Shown here: positions 28,201 to 35,530 of the stretch, one piece after another
Numbering within the stretch: the first letter of the stretch is position 1
Layout of the letters: the number at the start of each line of letters is the position of its first letter
From: CBDIDH01 sp965277595
Lineage (GTDB): Bacteria > Planctomycetota > Planctomycetia > Isosphaerales > Isosphaeraceae
Length of the DNA: 64,000 nt
Direction: 5' to 3'
Assembly (NCBI GenBank): GCA_965277595.1
Contig: CBDIDH010000002.1
Span: forward strand, 1,612,001 to 1,676,000
Notes under the pieces: generated by a model
What the model saw: only the letters and a program-made list of their open reading frames with translations
Told to the model about the DNA's origin: nothing
Databases searched by the model: none
Program-made: the position numbers and the translations under genes

Positions 28201-29318
28201 TCGCGGGCGTCGAGGGCGTCGCGGTAGGCTTCGAGATAGGCGGGCATGGACTTGATCGCCTCGTCGAACTCCTTGCGGACGAGGGCCGACTCTTCCCGGG
28301 CGGCCTTGAGCGCTGTCTCAGTTTTTTCGAGCAGGTTCTTCTGCATCGACTTGATCTGATCCGGTCCCTCGGCGCGTTCGACGATCGTGTCCGAGGCGAC
28401 GATGGCGTTGTTCAGCCTGGTGACTTCCAGCAGAACGCGCGGATCGGTCTGGGCGCCCCGAAGCTTCTTCGCCTCGGCGAGCCGGTCGGTGGCGGTCCGG
28501 TGGGCCTCCTGGTATTCCTTCAGCGCCTCGAACGACTTCTTGGCGGCGGCTCGGGAGTTGGCGATGTCCTGGGTCAGGCCATCGAGAGCCGTTTCGGCGC
28601 CCTTGAGTTCGTTGTAATTCTTGGCGGAATCGAATGTTTGGCGCGACCGGCTGACCTTGTCCTTGACGGTCTTGCTGTCGATGAAGGCGTATTTTTCCAG
28701 TTCGGCCAGTTCACGCTCGGCCGCGGAGAGGGCAAGGTGAACCCGGGTTTCGAGGTCGACGGTATCCTTGGCCATCGACGCGGCGTGATCGGCCTGATCC
28801 TTGACGGCGGTAAGGTCTTTTCGAGACGCCTTGTAATTCTCAAGGGTCTGGTTGTTCTCAGCCTTGACCCGATTTTCCGCCTGATTGATGCTGGCCTCGA
28901 CCATTTGGGTGGCGACGAACCGGCTGGCCTTGAGCATCGAGAGAACGAGCTTGGCCTCTTCAAGCTCGTTGTTGTAGGCGTGGACTTCGAGGATGAGTTT
29001 CTGCTGGCTCTCAAATTCGTCGCCCAACCGCACGCCGCCCCGCTTGAGATTGCGGGGGCGGAAGTTCGGATCGACGGGAACGTCCTTCAGAATGTTGTTC
29101 TTCGGAGCGTTGTCGTTGTTCTCGACGGGGGGGTCGAAGTTCGGAATCGGCGGCCGATTGTACCGATCGTTGCTGCGTTGCCTGTTCTGGCGAGGGTTGA
29201 CAAGGCCCCGAGAGCCGTTGAGAACCACCCCGCTCCGGGGCACGTTGTTTTTGGAGACGACGTTCCAGATGGCTTGCTTGCCGCCTTCGATGTCCTGACC
29301 GGAGTTGGGATCTTGCAT
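25281..29318 (-). CDS. giant coiled-coil protein of unknown function (second gene of the cluster)
   Basis: A protein of 1345 residues with no signal peptide and no catalytic motif that I can see. The first 100 residues are Asn/Pro/Arg-rich and likely disordered (RQNRQRSNDRYNRPPIPNFD). The remainder is a long series of charged heptad helices resembling spectrin- or SMC-type coiled coils, without Walker motifs. The C-terminal 45 residues (VREYRQALRNPLL then a Leu-rich helix) resemble the end of the first gene of the cluster. GAGGAAG precedes the ATG. It is probably a structural or scaffold component. The three genes read in the same direction with only repeat elements between them. Confidence 0.82.
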   Translation of the reverse strand: MQDPNSGQDIEGGKQAIWNVVSKNNVPRSGVVLNGSRGLVNPRQNRQRSNDRYNRPPIPNFDPPVENNDNAPKNNILKDVPVDPNFRPRNLKRGGVRLGDEFESQQKLILEVHAYNNELEEAKLVLSMLKASRFVATQMVEASINQAENRVKAENNQTLENYKASRKDLTAVKDQADHAASMAKDTVDLETRVHLALSAAERELAELEKYAFIDSKTVKDKVSRSRQTFDSAKNYNELKGAETALDGLTQDIANSRAAAKKSFEALKEYQEAHRTATDRLAEAKKLRGAQTDPRVLLEVTRLNNAIVASDTIVERAEGPDQIKSMQKNLLEKTETALKAAREESALVRKEFDEAIKSMPAYLEAYRDALDARDLIASQPGATKPLQEIDALLILTRTGAAGTPPASGFTAALNLLKTKTPLILDAAKQSSKTYLEKDVDPQVAQAFKTASDKLDKQEGVLPQYLIKMHRAELADALVVGKDNVQKALGQIPIIAQAIDKEVKDSTQAKEKANTLLTKVKQDVEYLKTLKAPAANYANEEKIVARVEKTFLPALDFKEAETQLTHCRDLLKERVEYFLLNGRKWKEAETYLAEAKTTCIELLKWPAAASQAGQFRDELISASADINQSLDYEAGLVWLQDFKTRFQTFVNTAAAPSGDDMKVFHDARVQANNLVRDEAKKTQKLLKELENKLDGVRSKTATTVHFGYDTAINDWEKFWLDPKLGSDKTLADACASHAQVAIANLQSVQRMAGEILSDPQLINDEKERVKAVDDHADDEGRPAKVKGMIDGLETLGGGVATHRSELKKYEDGKVGSPAEARQFLVNLETAVQKDIDKSEQELKNLKSEAMLVIKSFTEYGKKLQSKDKDFLAYFESLRDRLQDAMALLSNNDFEIVVNACKQIKSVGEELGRIRPDTKGDSAFKPVDEKIKELSGTLGKDNAIRHRMKDSYNAVYAELNETVAAVRKLPPEEGLKRLADVEAKINKLVTESEQLDLQNKTFKARCEAIEKTGKVIAKETETRVTDRCDSYYEKFKTMLAEAKAASKQENNYEDAFKQLDAIENELASIRNAPDKRVRLQELDADARQEQRAVHDLAMRWERRLAQFVDIELPRTKDEMLKRVKEGKAMVADLGQVDDLSGTAKRADDLVSQYTAIISKLPHKSLGANQSPPMGKVLEAFGRANMMLDNAARTARRLAGDPEGTNINISGDLKKIEANWVTRARNYSAAFDNVINEINSASGDEQDPEKKKNAEAAIKSLGQLRDRFKDSAFTAAFQVLTTKDAQEANKLKAREEALRVVREYRQALRNPLLIASTAGKDPYSRSLRPAFAMLETALKKIELEALVAE

Positions 29319-29358
29319 GGTGAGGTCTTCCTCGTTGAAGTCAAGTCCGGGAGACTTT

Positions 29359-29511
29359 CAGGACTGTTTTCTTCTCAATTCATGACCGATGACCGAGTAC
29401 CAATGACCAAAATAGGGTCGACAAGGCTCTTGCCTACCCTTTCTTGTTTTCGAGTTTTCCTCGGTCATCGGTCCTCGCTCCTTGGTAACTCCCAAGCAGG
29501 CAACAGCCCTG
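29359..29511. repeat. palindromic heptad element with terminal inverted repeats (copy 8)
   Basis: Ends CAGGACTGTTTTCTTCTC (29359-29376) and AAGCAGGCAACAGCCCTG (29494-29511) are inverted with a few mismatches. The left arm is ATGACCGATGACCGAG and the right arm CTCGGTCATCGGTCCTCGC. The loop GGTCGACAAGGCTCTTGCC is nearly identical to that of the copy at 39733. A further short trace (ATGACCGAGGACCG) is seen at 29569. It lies between the first and second giant genes. Confidence 0.9.
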
Positions 29512-29653
29512 GGCAAGTGGTTGTCGGCATCGACGCGGCATTGGCACGGGCCGTGGTCATTTTCAGAATGACCGAGGACCGAAACGACCCCGATAAATAA
29601 GGCGTTCGCCTCGGCTTCTCATCCGGGCGTTTCCACGCGGTCATTGATTTCTG

Positions 29654-31255
29654 TCAGACTCCGAGCTTGGCGGCGGCCTGGTCGAGGGACCGGCTCAGGA
29701 GGTCGTGGACCTTGAACGTTCCGTAGGCGCCGTTGTCCATGACGCCGTAGATCGGGTTGGTGCTGAGTTCCTGGCGATAATCGCTGATGAGGGCCGCGGC
29801 GTCCTGAAGGTGGTCGCGGATCAGGGCGGGATCAGTCGCCGTCTCGGCGTCCTGAATCGCCTGGGCGAGCGAGTCGTCAAAGACGTCGAGCATGGGGACA
29901 AGGTTCTGGGCGCCCGCCTCGATGTCTTTCCAGTTGGGCTGAGCCTTGGCCTTGTCGTCCGAGAGGAGGGCGTTGCTGAACTTGGTCATCTGGACCCGAG
30001 CCAGTTGTCGGGCCTGGTTCCAGCCTTCGCGGGCGACCTTGAAGCCGACGGTGCGGGTCGGCCCGGCCTCGGCGATCTCGCGCGCGGCCTTGGCGGCTCG
30101 GGCGACCCCCTTGGCGCGGGCCTCGACGCGGTCGAGGATCTCGTCGGCGTCGTCGGTCCAGCCGTCGAGAGCCGCGGCGCGCGCCTCGGCGAGGAACCCG
30201 CGAAGCGGAGCGACGGCGTCGGGGCTTTCCCGGGCGAGCGAGTCAAGCAGCTTGCTCAGGTCGTTGGCTCGAGCGACGATTCGGGGATCGGCCTCGGTGC
30301 CGCCGCCGGTCGATTGCGGCGCGAGCTTCGCTTCCAGGGCGTCGAGTTTCCGCGAGGCCCCGGCGAGGTCTTTCTGACGCAGCAGGGCGTTGACCTCACT
30401 GGCGTTGAGCTTGATCTCCTTGAGCACCTCGGGCGCCAGGCCGAGGCCGACGGCGCGTTGCAAGGCGGCCTTGAGCCGCCCTTCGATCGCGGCCGGGTCG
30501 GTCGGAACGTCCTCGCCCTCGTCCTCGTCTTCGTCCTCCTCGCCTTCGTCCTCGGCGCCGGGGGCGTCGTCCTCGTCGGGCGCGTCTTCGCCGAGGTCGG
30601 CGACCTCGTCGAGGTCGGTCTCGTCGTCGAGGTCAACGCCGCCGCCGCGGACGTTCACCTTGATCGCGACGCCGCACTGAAGTTTAACCGCGCTCTTGAG
30701 GAGCTTGGCGAGGCCGCTGATCGGCTTGTCTTCGAGTTCGAAGACAAATTTCCCGCTCTCGCCGAAGCAGCGACCCAGCAAAAGCTTTCCCTTGCCCTTG
30801 CGGTAAGTCCGGGCGTGGGCCTTCTGCTTGCGCGTGCTGGGAATCTTGGAGATGCAGAGACCGGCGGGTTTGCCCAGCGCGACGACGAAGTAGCGGGGCT
30901 TCTCGGGGCGGGCGGTCCGGGTGATCTTGAGCTGCTTGAGCAGTTCGGTATCGACGTCGGGTTCCGCGGCCTTTTTCTTGGCCGCCTCAAGCTCTTTCTC
31001 GGCCTCGCGCTCGGCCTTGTCGGCGGCGCCGAGGATATCGCCGAGGTATTCCGCGAGATCCTTGTTCTTTGCGTTCTTGCCCTTGAGTTCCTTGGCCTCG
31101 GTCGTGACGGTCTTGAGCGCGGCGAGTTCCTTCTCGGGGTTATCCTTGACCTTGGCGTAGGCGTCGAGGGCCTTGGTGAGGTCGTCGACGTTCTTGACGT
31201 CGGGATGGGCCTTGAGCGTCTTCTTCCATTCGGAGGTCAGGAGGTAATCGGGCAT
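29654..31255 (-). CDS. helical protein with acidic linker, unknown function (first gene of the cluster)
   Basis: A protein of 533 residues, no signal peptide. Residues 1-100 are helical. Residues 105-200 look like a small mixed alpha/beta domain (KPRYFVVALGKPAGLCIS, GKLLLGRCFGESGKFVFELE). A very acidic linker of Asp and Glu follows at about 205-250, then a helical C-terminal half. The last 40 residues (DYRQELSTNP ... LLSRSLDQAAAKL) resemble the end of the 1345-residue neighbour. GAGAGACGGCC precedes the ATG. It is the promoter-proximal gene of the three. I have the impression that proteins of this layout occur in other bacteria without known function, but I cannot name a family. Confidence 0.82.
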   Translation of the reverse strand: MPDYLLTSEWKKTLKAHPDVKNVDDLTKALDAYAKVKDNPEKELAALKTVTTEAKELKGKNAKNKDLAEYLGDILGAADKAEREAEKELEAAKKKAAEPDVDTELLKQLKITRTARPEKPRYFVVALGKPAGLCISKIPSTRKQKAHARTYRKGKGKLLLGRCFGESGKFVFELEDKPISGLAKLLKSAVKLQCGVAIKVNVRGGGVDLDDETDLDEVADLGEDAPDEDDAPGAEDEGEEDEDEDEGEDVPTDPAAIEGRLKAALQRAVGLGLAPEVLKEIKLNASEVNALLRQKDLAGASRKLDALEAKLAPQSTGGGTEADPRIVARANDLSKLLDSLARESPDAVAPLRGFLAEARAAALDGWTDDADEILDRVEARAKGVARAAKAAREIAEAGPTRTVGFKVAREGWNQARQLARVQMTKFSNALLSDDKAKAQPNWKDIEAGAQNLVPMLDVFDDSLAQAIQDAETATDPALIRDHLQDAAALISDYRQELSTNPIYGVMDNGAYGTFKVHDLLSRSLDQAAAKLGV

Positions 31256-31806
31256 GGCCGTCTCTCAAAGATCGGGGCGATCAATCGTGCCCCATTTTTT
31301 TTGCCGTTTCACCCCGGACATCCGGTCCGGTCCAGATCATCAGTGCGATCCGATTATTTCCAAATGCCGTTATCGCGGGCAAGAGTCGCGTTGAAAAAAT
31401 TATGGGCCTTCCGCCGAAATCCGTTGATCGTGCCATCGGATCGCGATTTCCCTTGACCGGGCTCTTGGCGGACTCCTGATTGGGACACGTTCGGTACAAG
31501 ATCCCCGCGCGCCTTGCCTGATCCGCAACGGACGGTCGACAGCGCCTGAACGCGGTAGTCTTCGCACTTTTAAGTCTCGCCAAACTGATCTCGGGAACGG
31601 GAGCGGACCGGGATAGCATGAGGATTGCAAAGTCTCGATGCCCGATGCCCGATGAATCTTTCCTTTTTGGTCATCGGGCCTTGGTCATTGGTCATTGAAA
31701 ATACAGACGTCGCAGTCTTCCTGATCGGGATAGACCCTGGCGTGAGATCGTCGGGGGACGTATCCTGGCGAGCCGCGATTTCAAGTTCTCGTCCGGGAGG
31801 CTCGTC
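31256..31806. other. divergent gap with heptad element (copy 9, 31625-31700)
   Basis: It separates the giant-protein cluster (minus) from the FAH gene (plus), so it should hold both promoters; no match was convincing. At 31625-31700 there is a subfamily B element: TTGCAAAGTCTCGATGCCCGATGCCCG, a loop of ATGAATCTTTCCTTT, then TTGGTCATCGGGCCTTGGTC. The heptad variant here is CGATGCC. The remaining sequence has an inverted pair ATCCGGTCCGG around 31320 and a run of eight T at about 31295. Confidence 0.6.
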
Positions 31807-32667
31807 GTGCGCTGGGTGACTGTTCAAACCGAAGACGGGCCGAGGGCCTGTGGGGTCGTGGGCGAGGAATACGTTGACCTGAACGCGGCCGATTCGTCGC
31901 TGCCGACCAGCGTCCGGGGGCTTCTGGCGTTAAGCCCCGACGATCAACGCCGGGCCTGGAAGGCGCTGGAGCGCGGCACCCTTCGCCACGATCCGGCCAC
32001 GGCCAGGCTGCTCGCGCCGGTACACGACCCGCGCAAGATTATCTGCCTTGGCCTGAACTATCGCGACCACGCGATTGAGACCGGCTCGGACATTCCCGCC
32101 GAGCCGATCCTTTTCAGCAAGTACGCGACCGCCCTGATTGGCCACGGCGCCGAGATTGTCATTCCCAGCGTGAGCCAGCAGGTGGATTACGAGGCGGAGC
32201 TGGTCATCGTCGTGGGTCGAGGGGGTCGACACATTCCGCGCGACCGGGCGATGGAGCACGTCGCCGGATACGCGGTCGGCCACGACGTCTCGGCCCGAGA
32301 CTGGCAGACCGGCAAGCCCGGCAAGCAGTGGATGGCCGGCAAGACCTTTGACACGTTCGCGCCGATCGGGCCTCACCTCGTCTCGGCCGACGAGGTGCCC
32401 GACCCGCACGCGCTGGGCATCCGCCTGAGGCTCAACGGCCAGACGATGCAAGATTCCAGCACCGCGCAGTTGATTTTCAAGGTTGACGAGATCATCGCCT
32501 ATCTGTCACAGGTCTTCACGCTTGAGCCTGGCGACCTGATCTTCACGGGCACACCGCCGGGTGTCGGCATGGCGCGCAAGCCCCCGGTCTGGCTCAAGCC
32601 GGGCGATGTCGTCGAGGTTGAGATTGACGGCCTTGGCACGCTTCGCAATCCCGTTGTCGCCGCCTGA
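31807..32667 (+). CDS. fumarylacetoacetate hydrolase family protein
   Basis: A protein of 286 residues with an N-terminal cap and the FAH catalytic domain. The core motif is LGLNYRDHAIETG, metal ligands sit in DYEAELVIVVG and the SARDWQTGKPGKQWMAGKTFDTFAPIGP block is typical. The end has TGTPPGVGMARKPPVWLKPGD. Members hydrolyse or decarboxylate acylpyruvates and 2-keto acids in the breakdown of aromatic compounds, or act as 2-hydroxyhepta-dienedioate isomerases; which applies here is unknown. The start is GTG at 31807, preceded by GGGAGG with good spacing. It stands alone in this strand. Confidence 0.93.
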   Translation: MRWVTVQTEDGPRACGVVGEEYVDLNAADSSLPTSVRGLLALSPDDQRRAWKALERGTLRHDPATARLLAPVHDPRKIICLGLNYRDHAIETGSDIPAEPILFSKYATALIGHGAEIVIPSVSQQVDYEAELVIVVGRGGRHIPRDRAMEHVAGYAVGHDVSARDWQTGKPGKQWMAGKTFDTFAPIGPHLVSADEVPDPHALGIRLRLNGQTMQDSSTAQLIFKVDEIIAYLSQVFTLEPGDLIFTGTPPGVGMARKPPVWLKPGDVVEVEIDGLGTLRNPVVAA

Positions 32668-32739
32668 CAATATTGCGGGCCGTTGGCCTTAAGCGAAGAA
32701 ACCGTGACAACACGAGGGTCAGGCGCGAATGGCACTAAA

Positions 32740-33123
32740 CTAACTCCTAACTGCCGATTCCAGCAAGTCTTTGCGTAATACGGATCGGCGTTTGATCATG
32801 ACCGGATACTGCTTCGGACGTCGCTTCCGCATCCGCGGTGCGGAGCGGCCTGGTCGGTCGGGGTTGACCACCAGATCCGCCAACTCCTCGCCCGGACGCG
32901 CCTCGGTCAACCATCGTGCGTGGCGCATCCACGAAACTGATCCGTTCCACATGCACCGTCAATTCCTTGAGCACGCCTTCGACCGTCTCGCACATCAAGA
33001 TATCCATCTTCACCGTTGTCTTCAAGTGCCTCAAATTCAGCTCCACGCGCCATCGTGATCCATAAAGATCCGAAAGTAAGTTCAATGGGTAGATTTCACG
33101 ATCCAGAAGCGTCGTGACCAGCA
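32740..33123 (-). pseudogene. IS4-family transposase C-terminal remnant
   Basis: One minus-strand frame gives LLVTTLLDREIYPLNLLSDL then YGSRWRVELNLRHLKTT and ETVEGVLKELTVH, the region around the last DDE glutamate of IS4-type transposases. A second frame gives RWLTEARPGEELADLVVNP and RKRRPKQYPVMIKRR, their usual end. The two frames overlap at a shift near 32915. The normal YNLVR stretch between them is missing, so there has also been an internal deletion. The N-terminal part is absent: the remnant ends where a heptad element begins. It is not functional. Confidence 0.8.
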
Positions 33124-33852
33124 GGAGAAAGGGCAGAGGGCAGAACCCATGCTCGTTTGTCCTTTGCCCTCTTCCCAATCTTCAATTCCCAGAACTCCCC
33201 GCGCATCGGCTTCGATGATCTTCAGGAGACCCGCCCCTTCCGGCGGCCCGGGACCGCGCGCGGATAGGGATAGATCGTCCAGGCAAAAATTGAATCGATT
33301 CAACAGCCGAAAAACCTCAACGCAAATGCACAATCTCCGCAAACACGAACTGAGTTTCAGCCGTTCCGTCCACCCCGACGAAAACGAAGCCAGCGCGCGA
33401 CCGGAAACCAACCCAACGCGCCCCGATCGACGGTGTTTCGAACGTGACAATGCCCCAAAATCCCCAATCTTACAACGTTGTTTCCCACGAATTCTGACCT
33501 GTTCAAACTCCGCGAGGCCCCAGTCCCGTCGAGAACGAACGCCCGCGGGGCCTTTTTTACGAAACGAAGCCAACACAAGACTCAAGCCAGATCAGACACG
33601 CAGGTCCAGCAATCAAGGTTGCGAACGGAGGTTTGATTTTGGACATAAGATCTTGCCTAATAAAGACAAGGATAATTTTCCGCGATTGAGACGACCTCGT
33701 GATTTCGTCCTTCGGTGAGTCGGAAACCGCCCTATCCGGCTCAGGAGATGGGCGACGACTCAGGCGGTTCCTGGTATTCTGTCGTGCGACCGCGGCGCTT
33801 CTCGCCAGGGGGGGTGGTTGCGGCCCTTTGAAGGAAGAGGAGAGCCCTCGGG
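33123..33852. repeat. heptad element (copy 10, 33123-33178) and gene-free gap
   Basis: At 33123-33178 the arms GAGAAAGGGCAGAGGGCAGA and TTTGTCCTTTGCCCTCTTCCC flank a short loop. It directly abuts the broken transposase. The remaining 670 bp up to the pyruvate kinase gene has lower GC than its surroundings and no convincing gene on either strand. Confidence 0.7.
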
Positions 33853-35334
33853 ATGACCACAATCCGACGAGAGCCACTGGGCAAGGTCCACACCAAGATC
33901 GTCGCCACGGTTGGCCCGGCCTCGCGCGAACCCGCGACGCTCCGCGCCTTGATCGAGGCCGGGGTCGACGTCTTTCGCCTCAATTTCTCGCACGGAACCC
34001 ATGACGAGCACGCGCGGACGCTCCGCCTGATCCGCGAGGCGGCCGACGCCTGCGGGCGGATCGTCGCCGTCTTGCAAGACCTCGGCGGACCGAAGATCCG
34101 CCTGGGCGACATCCCCGGCGACGCTGTGGAATGCCACCTCGGCGACGAGTTCACGCTGGTCAAGGATCGCGACTCCGACGACCCGAAGCAACTGACCTGC
34201 ACCTATCGCGACCTGCCCGACGACCTCAAGAACGACGACATCGTCTATTTCGCCGATGGCGCCGTGGCCATGATCGTCTGCGATTGCGCGCCGGGCCGGG
34301 CAAAGATGCGCGTCACCCTTGCAGGCCGGGTCCGCTCGCAGCAGGGGTTAAACCTGCCCGGGGCCGCGCTTAACGTCAAGGCCCTGACCGAGAAGGACCT
34401 GAAAGACCTTGACTGGACGGCGAAGAACGAGATTGATTACGTCGGCCTTTCGTTCGTCCGGCAGGCGTCGGACGTGCTTCAGCTTCGTCGCGAGCTGGAG
34501 CGTCGGGGTCGGTCGTCGGTGAAGATCGTCGCCAAGATCGAGAAGCCGCAGGCGGTGAACAACCTGGACTCGATCATCGCCGAGACCGACGCGGTGATGG
34601 TCGCTCGCGGCGACCTCGGGGTCGAGATGGACGTGGCCCGCGTTCCGGCGATTCAGAAGCAGGTCATCGCCGCCTGCCACCTGGCGAGGATTCCGGTCAT
34701 CACGGCGACGCAGATGCTCAACAGCATGGAGACCTCCAACCGGCCCACCCGCGCCGAGGCGACCGACGTCTTCAACGCCGTTCTCGACGGCACCGACGCC
34801 GTGATGCTCTCGGGCGAGACGGCCGTCGGCCTCTATCCGGTCGAGGCGGTCGAGACGATGAGTCAGATCGCCTTCGAGGCCGAGACCCTGATGCGCGAGA
34901 ACCCCACGCCGACCCATCCCGCCAGCCGGATGCGCCCCCTTGGCCCCGGCCGAGGCCGAGCCGGCTGGGTCTTGCCGATCACCGAGAGCGTGGTTGAGGC
35001 CGTTCGGCTCGTCGTCGGCCGACTTGCCGCGGGCCTCGTGATCGTCTCGACCGACTCGGGCCGGACCGCCCTTGCCCTCTCGAAACAGCGCTACGGGCCG
35101 CCGACGCTGGCACTTTCGGGCAAGCCCGAGGTTGCGCGCGCGATGGCTCTTTACTGGGGCGTGACCCCGGTGACGGTTCCCGGCATCGACGTTGGCGGCA
35201 AGGCCGGCAAGTTCGCTCTCGACTGGGCCCGCGACCACGGCCTTGTCTCCAAGGGCGATCACGTCGTCATCGTCGAGGGGACGATCCCCCACCATCCCAG
35301 CCACAACGCCATGATGGTTGAGTTGGTTCAGTGA
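33853..35334 (+). CDS. pyk: pyruvate kinase
   Basis: A protein of 493 residues that makes pyruvate and ATP from phosphoenolpyruvate and ADP. The N-terminus has KIVATVGPASREPATL and VFRLNFSHGTHDEH. The active-site signature is IVAKIEKPQAVNNLDSIIAE with Lys, followed by DAVMVARGDLGVEMDV and ATQMLNSMETSNRPTRAE. The C-terminal regulatory domain is present though short of some canonical features. The gene is single, converges on the GGDEF-like gene, and is followed by a heptad element 4 bp after its stop. An enolase-family gene is in the window at 43.3 kb but not adjacent. Confidence 0.97.
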   Translation: MTTIRREPLGKVHTKIVATVGPASREPATLRALIEAGVDVFRLNFSHGTHDEHARTLRLIREAADACGRIVAVLQDLGGPKIRLGDIPGDAVECHLGDEFTLVKDRDSDDPKQLTCTYRDLPDDLKNDDIVYFADGAVAMIVCDCAPGRAKMRVTLAGRVRSQQGLNLPGAALNVKALTEKDLKDLDWTAKNEIDYVGLSFVRQASDVLQLRRELERRGRSSVKIVAKIEKPQAVNNLDSIIAETDAVMVARGDLGVEMDVARVPAIQKQVIAACHLARIPVITATQMLNSMETSNRPTRAEATDVFNAVLDGTDAVMLSGETAVGLYPVEAVETMSQIAFEAETLMRENPTPTHPASRMRPLGPGRGRAGWVLPITESVVEAVRLVVGRLAAGLVIVSTDSGRTALALSKQRYGPPTLALSGKPEVARAMALYWGVTPVTVPGIDVGGKAGKFALDWARDHGLVSKGDHVVIVEGTIPHHPSHNAMMVELVQ

Positions 35335-35337
35335 GGA

Positions 35338-35530
35338 ACGATGACCGATGACCGATCGCAAGGATTGTCGCGGATAGTGGCGGAAGGTCAAGAGGGCAAA
35401 GGACAGAGGGCAAAGGACAAAGGACAGATTTTATCCTCTGCCCTCTGCCCTCTGCCCTCTGCCCTCTGCCCTCTGCCCTCTGCCCTCTGCCCTTTGCCCT
35501 TTGCCCTCGGTCATCGACCCTCAGTCATGG
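35338..35530. repeat. heptad element showing mixed heptad variants in register (copy 11)
   Basis: It starts as ATGACCGATGACCG just after pyk. A left arm of GGGCAAAGGACAGAG type (35393-35428) follows. The right arm from 35436 has eight CTCTGCC units, two CTTTGCC, one CTCGGTC, then ATCGACC, CTCAGTC and ATGG, all in one 7-bp register. This is the clearest evidence that the GGTCATC and CTCTGCC families are one. The opposing GGDEF-like gene stops at 35511 inside it. Confidence 0.95.

Noticed and set aside
31281..31619. Minus-strand frame of 112 residues upstream of the giant-protein cluster
   Set aside because: No ribosome site, composition unlike the neighbours, and it lies in the expected promoter region.
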